In this document: positions 61,994-64,000 of the stretch, piece by piece
Layout: each line of letters starts with the position of its first letter
Position numbering within the stretch: the stretch's first letter is position 1
Source: JAAYDI01 sp052034005
GTDB lineage: Bacteria > Planctomycetota > Planctomycetia > Pirellulales > Pirellulaceae
Direction: 5' to 3'
DNA: 64,000 nt
Assembly (NCBI GenBank): GCA_052034005.1
Contig: JBPOJB010000003.1
Coordinates: 62,001-126,000 of the forward strand
Notes under the pieces: model-generated
The model's input: only the letters and a program-made list of their open reading frames with translations
Database searches by the model: none
Told to the model about the DNA's origin: nothing
Translations under genes and position numbers: made by a program

Positions 61994-62384
61994 ACGGTCG
62001 CCGTCGGCGCGATCGCCCAGCGCGGAAGAACAGCGGTTTGAGTCGTTGGTGGGGAATCTGTTGCGCATGGGCGTGCTGCTGTCCGGCATGCTGGTGTTCG
62101 TGGGCGGCCTGATCTACCTGGTGCGACACGGTGACGCGGTGCCGCACTACCAGGCCTTCCGCGGCGAACCGGCCGACCTCTGCTCCGTTGCCGGAATTGT
62201 CCGCCGATCGTTGGATTTAAGCGGTCGGGGCGTGATCCAGTTGGGCCTGCTGTTGCTCATCGCGACGCCGGTAGCCCGCGTGCTGGCCGCCTGGGTCGTT
62301 TTCAGCAGTCAACGCGACTGGACTTATGTGCTGATCGCCTCGATCGTCCTGGTCGCCTTGACCTACAGCCTGATCGGGCGCTGA
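61971..62384 (+). CDS. DUF1634 membrane protein
   Basis: A 137-residue protein with three spans (MGVLLSGMLVFVGGLIYL, VIQLGLLLLIATPVARVLAAWVVF and VLIASIVLVALTYSLIG). It matches the DUF1634 pattern, whose members commonly sit beside TauE-type transporters. The 23-base overlap with that gene supports a joint function as a transporter partner. Confidence 0.78.
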   Translation: MAPQAESERSPSARSPSAEEQRFESLVGNLLRMGVLLSGMLVFVGGLIYLVRHGDAVPHYQAFRGEPADLCSVAGIVRRSLDLSGRGVIQLGLLLLIATPVARVLAAWVVFSSQRDWTYVLIASIVLVALTYSLIGR

Positions 62385-62740
62385 GACTGCCAGGGGCCGA
62401 GTCTCCCCGGCGGACGCACCGAACGCCTCAGGCGGTACTGCATACCGCGACCAGCGCCGCATGTCGAGTCAACGCACGCCGCCGCCAGCCGAGAGATCGG
62501 CGGGTGCGGATCGCGGAGCCTGCGCTGCCGTCGATAAAATAAAATACTTCGTTTTTCTCGGTCCCAATGCGAAACCCCGGCGCGTGCGGCGGGTTTGCGT
62601 CTTATGGACCGCGACGCCATGTTGCGCGCAAATCGAGATTCGCTGCCGGAACCAACTCGATAGGGTTTGATCGCTGTCCGTCGACACGTCCCTCTGTGTG
62701 GGTAGAACTTGGGGGCTGCCGACCGAGTGGCTACCTCAAA
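62385..62740. other. 356-bp region between the DUF1634 gene and the sulfotransferase
   Basis: No gene is supported. An AT-rich patch with TAAAAT at 62535-62540 is the only promoter-like feature, without a -35 partner. A short open frame (62461-62670) has no recognisable content. Confidence 0.4.
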
Positions 62741-63580
62741 ATGGTTATTATTTCACCGCGTGCGCGCGTCAAACTCGGATTAGCGAAGCTGGCAGGGCAA
62801 CGTCTGTCGGGCGATGTGGCGCGGTCGCGGCCGTTCGTGCTGCTGAGCAGGCAGCGGAGCGGCTCGACCTGGCTGATGGATCTGCTCGACAGCCACCCCG
62901 AGGTGCGGGTCTACGACGAGCTGTTCAATTCGGAAGGGTACGGTCCCCCTCGCGTTGGGCGCAACCGCGACATTCTGTGTTGGAAGTCGTATGCCGCGCT
63001 GCATCGGCCGAAAGGCCGGCTGGCCAAACTGCGTCTGTATTTCGCGTATCTCGACAGCCAGGTGTACTGCCGGCGTCCGGGGGTTGCTGTCACGGGCTTC
63101 AAGTTGATGTACAACCAGGCGGCGACGGAGATGGCCGTGCTGGCCTACTTGAATGTGCACCACGCATCCATTGTGCACTTGATCCGCCGCAACTATCTCG
63201 ACGCGATACTCTCGCAGGAGACTTCGCGCGCCCGGGGTGTGTTTCATGTCGAAGTCGGCGCGGAACTCGAGGCGATGCGCGTCGAACTGGACACGTGCAG
63301 CCTGCTCGACCGGCTGGCGGATCGGGAGGCGGAGGTGGCGGCGGCAACCCGGTTCTTCTCGGCGGCCGGGTTGCCCTATCATGAGGTCTATTACGAAGAC
63401 CTGCTGGGCGGCCCCGAGGCGCTCAAGCCGGTGCTCCGGTTCCTGCGGGTTCGCGAGGACCGGGCGTTGAGTTCCTGCTACGCGAAGGTCAACTCGACGG
63501 ACCATCGGCAGTTGATCGCCAATTACGACGCGGTCCGGGCGACGTTGGCCGGGACGCGTTTTGCGGACCTGCTGCGTTGA
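62741..63580 (+). CDS. Sulfotransferase-family protein
   Basis: A 279-residue protein with the PAPS 5'-phosphosulfate loop SRQRSGSTWLMDLLDSHP and the 3'-phosphate block IVHLIRRNYLDAILS. These bind PAPS, so sulfate transfer to a carbohydrate or other acceptor is expected. The ATG at 62741 has only a weak ribosome-binding site; the frame stays open upstream. Confidence 0.8.
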   Translation: MVIISPRARVKLGLAKLAGQRLSGDVARSRPFVLLSRQRSGSTWLMDLLDSHPEVRVYDELFNSEGYGPPRVGRNRDILCWKSYAALHRPKGRLAKLRLYFAYLDSQVYCRRPGVAVTGFKLMYNQAATEMAVLAYLNVHHASIVHLIRRNYLDAILSQETSRARGVFHVEVGAELEAMRVELDTCSLLDRLADREAEVAAATRFFSAAGLPYHEVYYEDLLGGPEALKPVLRFLRVREDRALSSCYAKVNSTDHRQLIANYDAVRATLAGTRFADLLR

Positions 63581-63581
63581 T

Positions 63582-64000
63582 TCAGTCGGCCTGCCGTCGC
63601 GGTTCGTAGACGCAGTCGGGTTCTGAGCCGAGCGGATCGCCCAGCACCGCCAGTGCGCGTGCGCGGCTGCCGCCGCAGACGTAGCGGAATTCGCAGATGC
63701 CGCACTTGCCGTGGAACTGGTCGGGATCGCGCAGCGCGCGGAACATCGGATGGTTCTGGTACGTGTCCACCACATTGGCGTCGGGGAACCGGCCGCAGAA
63801 CAGGGGCATGAAGCCCGCCGGGAAGATCTCGCCGCGGTGGCCCACGAACATGACGCCTTTGCCGTCGCCGACTCCCAGGGGCGCGCGGTGTCCGCGGCGC
63901 TCGGGGTCGTCGGCCGAGCCCTGCGGGCCGGAGAGCGGATCGCCGCCCTGCTGCAGCACGAACCGCCGGTAGTGCGGCGCTTCGGTGGTCTTGACGCTGT
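63582..64000 (-). CDS. Radical SAM/SPASM protein, C-terminal end, runs off the window
   Basis: About 139 residues are visible, entering from the right edge with KTTEAPHYRRFV. The SPASM-type Cys are in FCGRFPDANVVDTY, KCGICEFRYVCGGSRARA and PDCVYEPRR. GVMFVGHRGEIFPAGFMPLFCG is typical of the haem-biosynthesis-like radical SAM/SPASM group (AhbD/NirJ relatives, TIGR04053-like). The catalytic CxxxCxxC would be outside the window. It is convergent with the sulfotransferase gene. Confidence 0.8.
   Translation of the reverse strand, partial: SVKTTEAPHYRRFVLQQGGDPLSGPQGSADDPERRGHRAPLGVGDGKGVMFVGHRGEIFPAGFMPLFCGRFPDANVVDTYQNHPMFRALRDPDQFHGKCGICEFRYVCGGSRARALAVLGDPLGSEPDCVYEPRRQAD

Noticed and set aside
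62461..62670. A 69-residue open frame upstream of the sulfotransferase
   Set aside because: No ribosome-binding site, no recognisable sequence, unusual composition for its surroundings.

Overview
The window is a GC-rich (roughly two-thirds G+C) bacterial chromosome segment, most likely from a planctomycete or a close relative. No single gene proves this, but several point the same way. One is a secreted PQQ-propeller protein with an N-terminal SHD1 domain (28069-29619), an architecture typical of Planctomycetes. Another is an EF-G of the spd/mitochondrial-like subgroup. Others are a SpoVG with a zinc ribbon inside it, lipid A genes (lpxD, lpxI) next to dxr and a three-PDZ RseP-like protease, Cys-type sulfatase, sialidase and GH97 genes, and a gingipain-like C25 protease.

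Layout. 1-4750: the N-terminal part of an enoyl-CoA hydratase-type protein, an MBL-fold hydrolase, a sialidase and a GH97 glycosidase, all on the minus strand. 5009-18578 (minus strand): one compact run of 14 genes, hdrC-hdrB-hdrA-mvhD-mvhG-mvhA-maturation protease-CNB protein-hypA-hypB-hypF-hypC-hypD-hypE. It encodes a soluble [NiFe] hydrogenase/heterodisulfide reductase-type electron-bifurcating complex plus its whole nickel-iron maturation kit. Upstream of hdrC sits a textbook sigma-54 promoter (TGGCAC-N5-TTGCT) next to a perfect TGTGA-N6-TCACA palindrome, and the adjacent gene encodes a sigma-54-dependent response regulator. 20389-34006: a URO-D-family protein, malic enzyme, a histidine decarboxylase-ACT-ClpB operon, the SHD1/PQQ protein, a threonine dehydratase-like enzyme, an AMMECR1 protein, a cysteine synthase and a sulfatase.

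34348-37600 is an accessory island. It has tRNA-Gly(CCC) with its own promoter, then a mosaic in which an orphan RHS tip with a polymorphic C-terminal domain and two probable immunity genes (DUF1493-like and Imm40-like) lie between two long, related direct repeats. The same boundary word of about 18 bp recurs five times and divides the island into modules.

37848-46065: C25 protease, small membrane protein, TPR protein, EF-G flanked by two CPBP-family membrane proteases, and a single-domain response regulator. 46611-50297: succinate dehydrogenase sdhCAB. 50336-58088: ftsH divergent from dxr-rseP-lpxD-lpxI. 58270-64000: a membrane protein, ispE-spoVG, a TauE-like transporter with a DUF1634 partner, a sulfotransferase, and the C-terminal end of a radical SAM/SPASM protein.

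Taken together, the cell probably makes an outer membrane with lipid A, uses the MEP isoprenoid route, respires through a B. subtilis-type succinate dehydrogenase, breaks down sulfated or sialylated glycans, and can switch on an H2-linked, flavin-bifurcating Hdr-Mvh complex. All assignments come from reading translated sequence and motifs; no database search was run.
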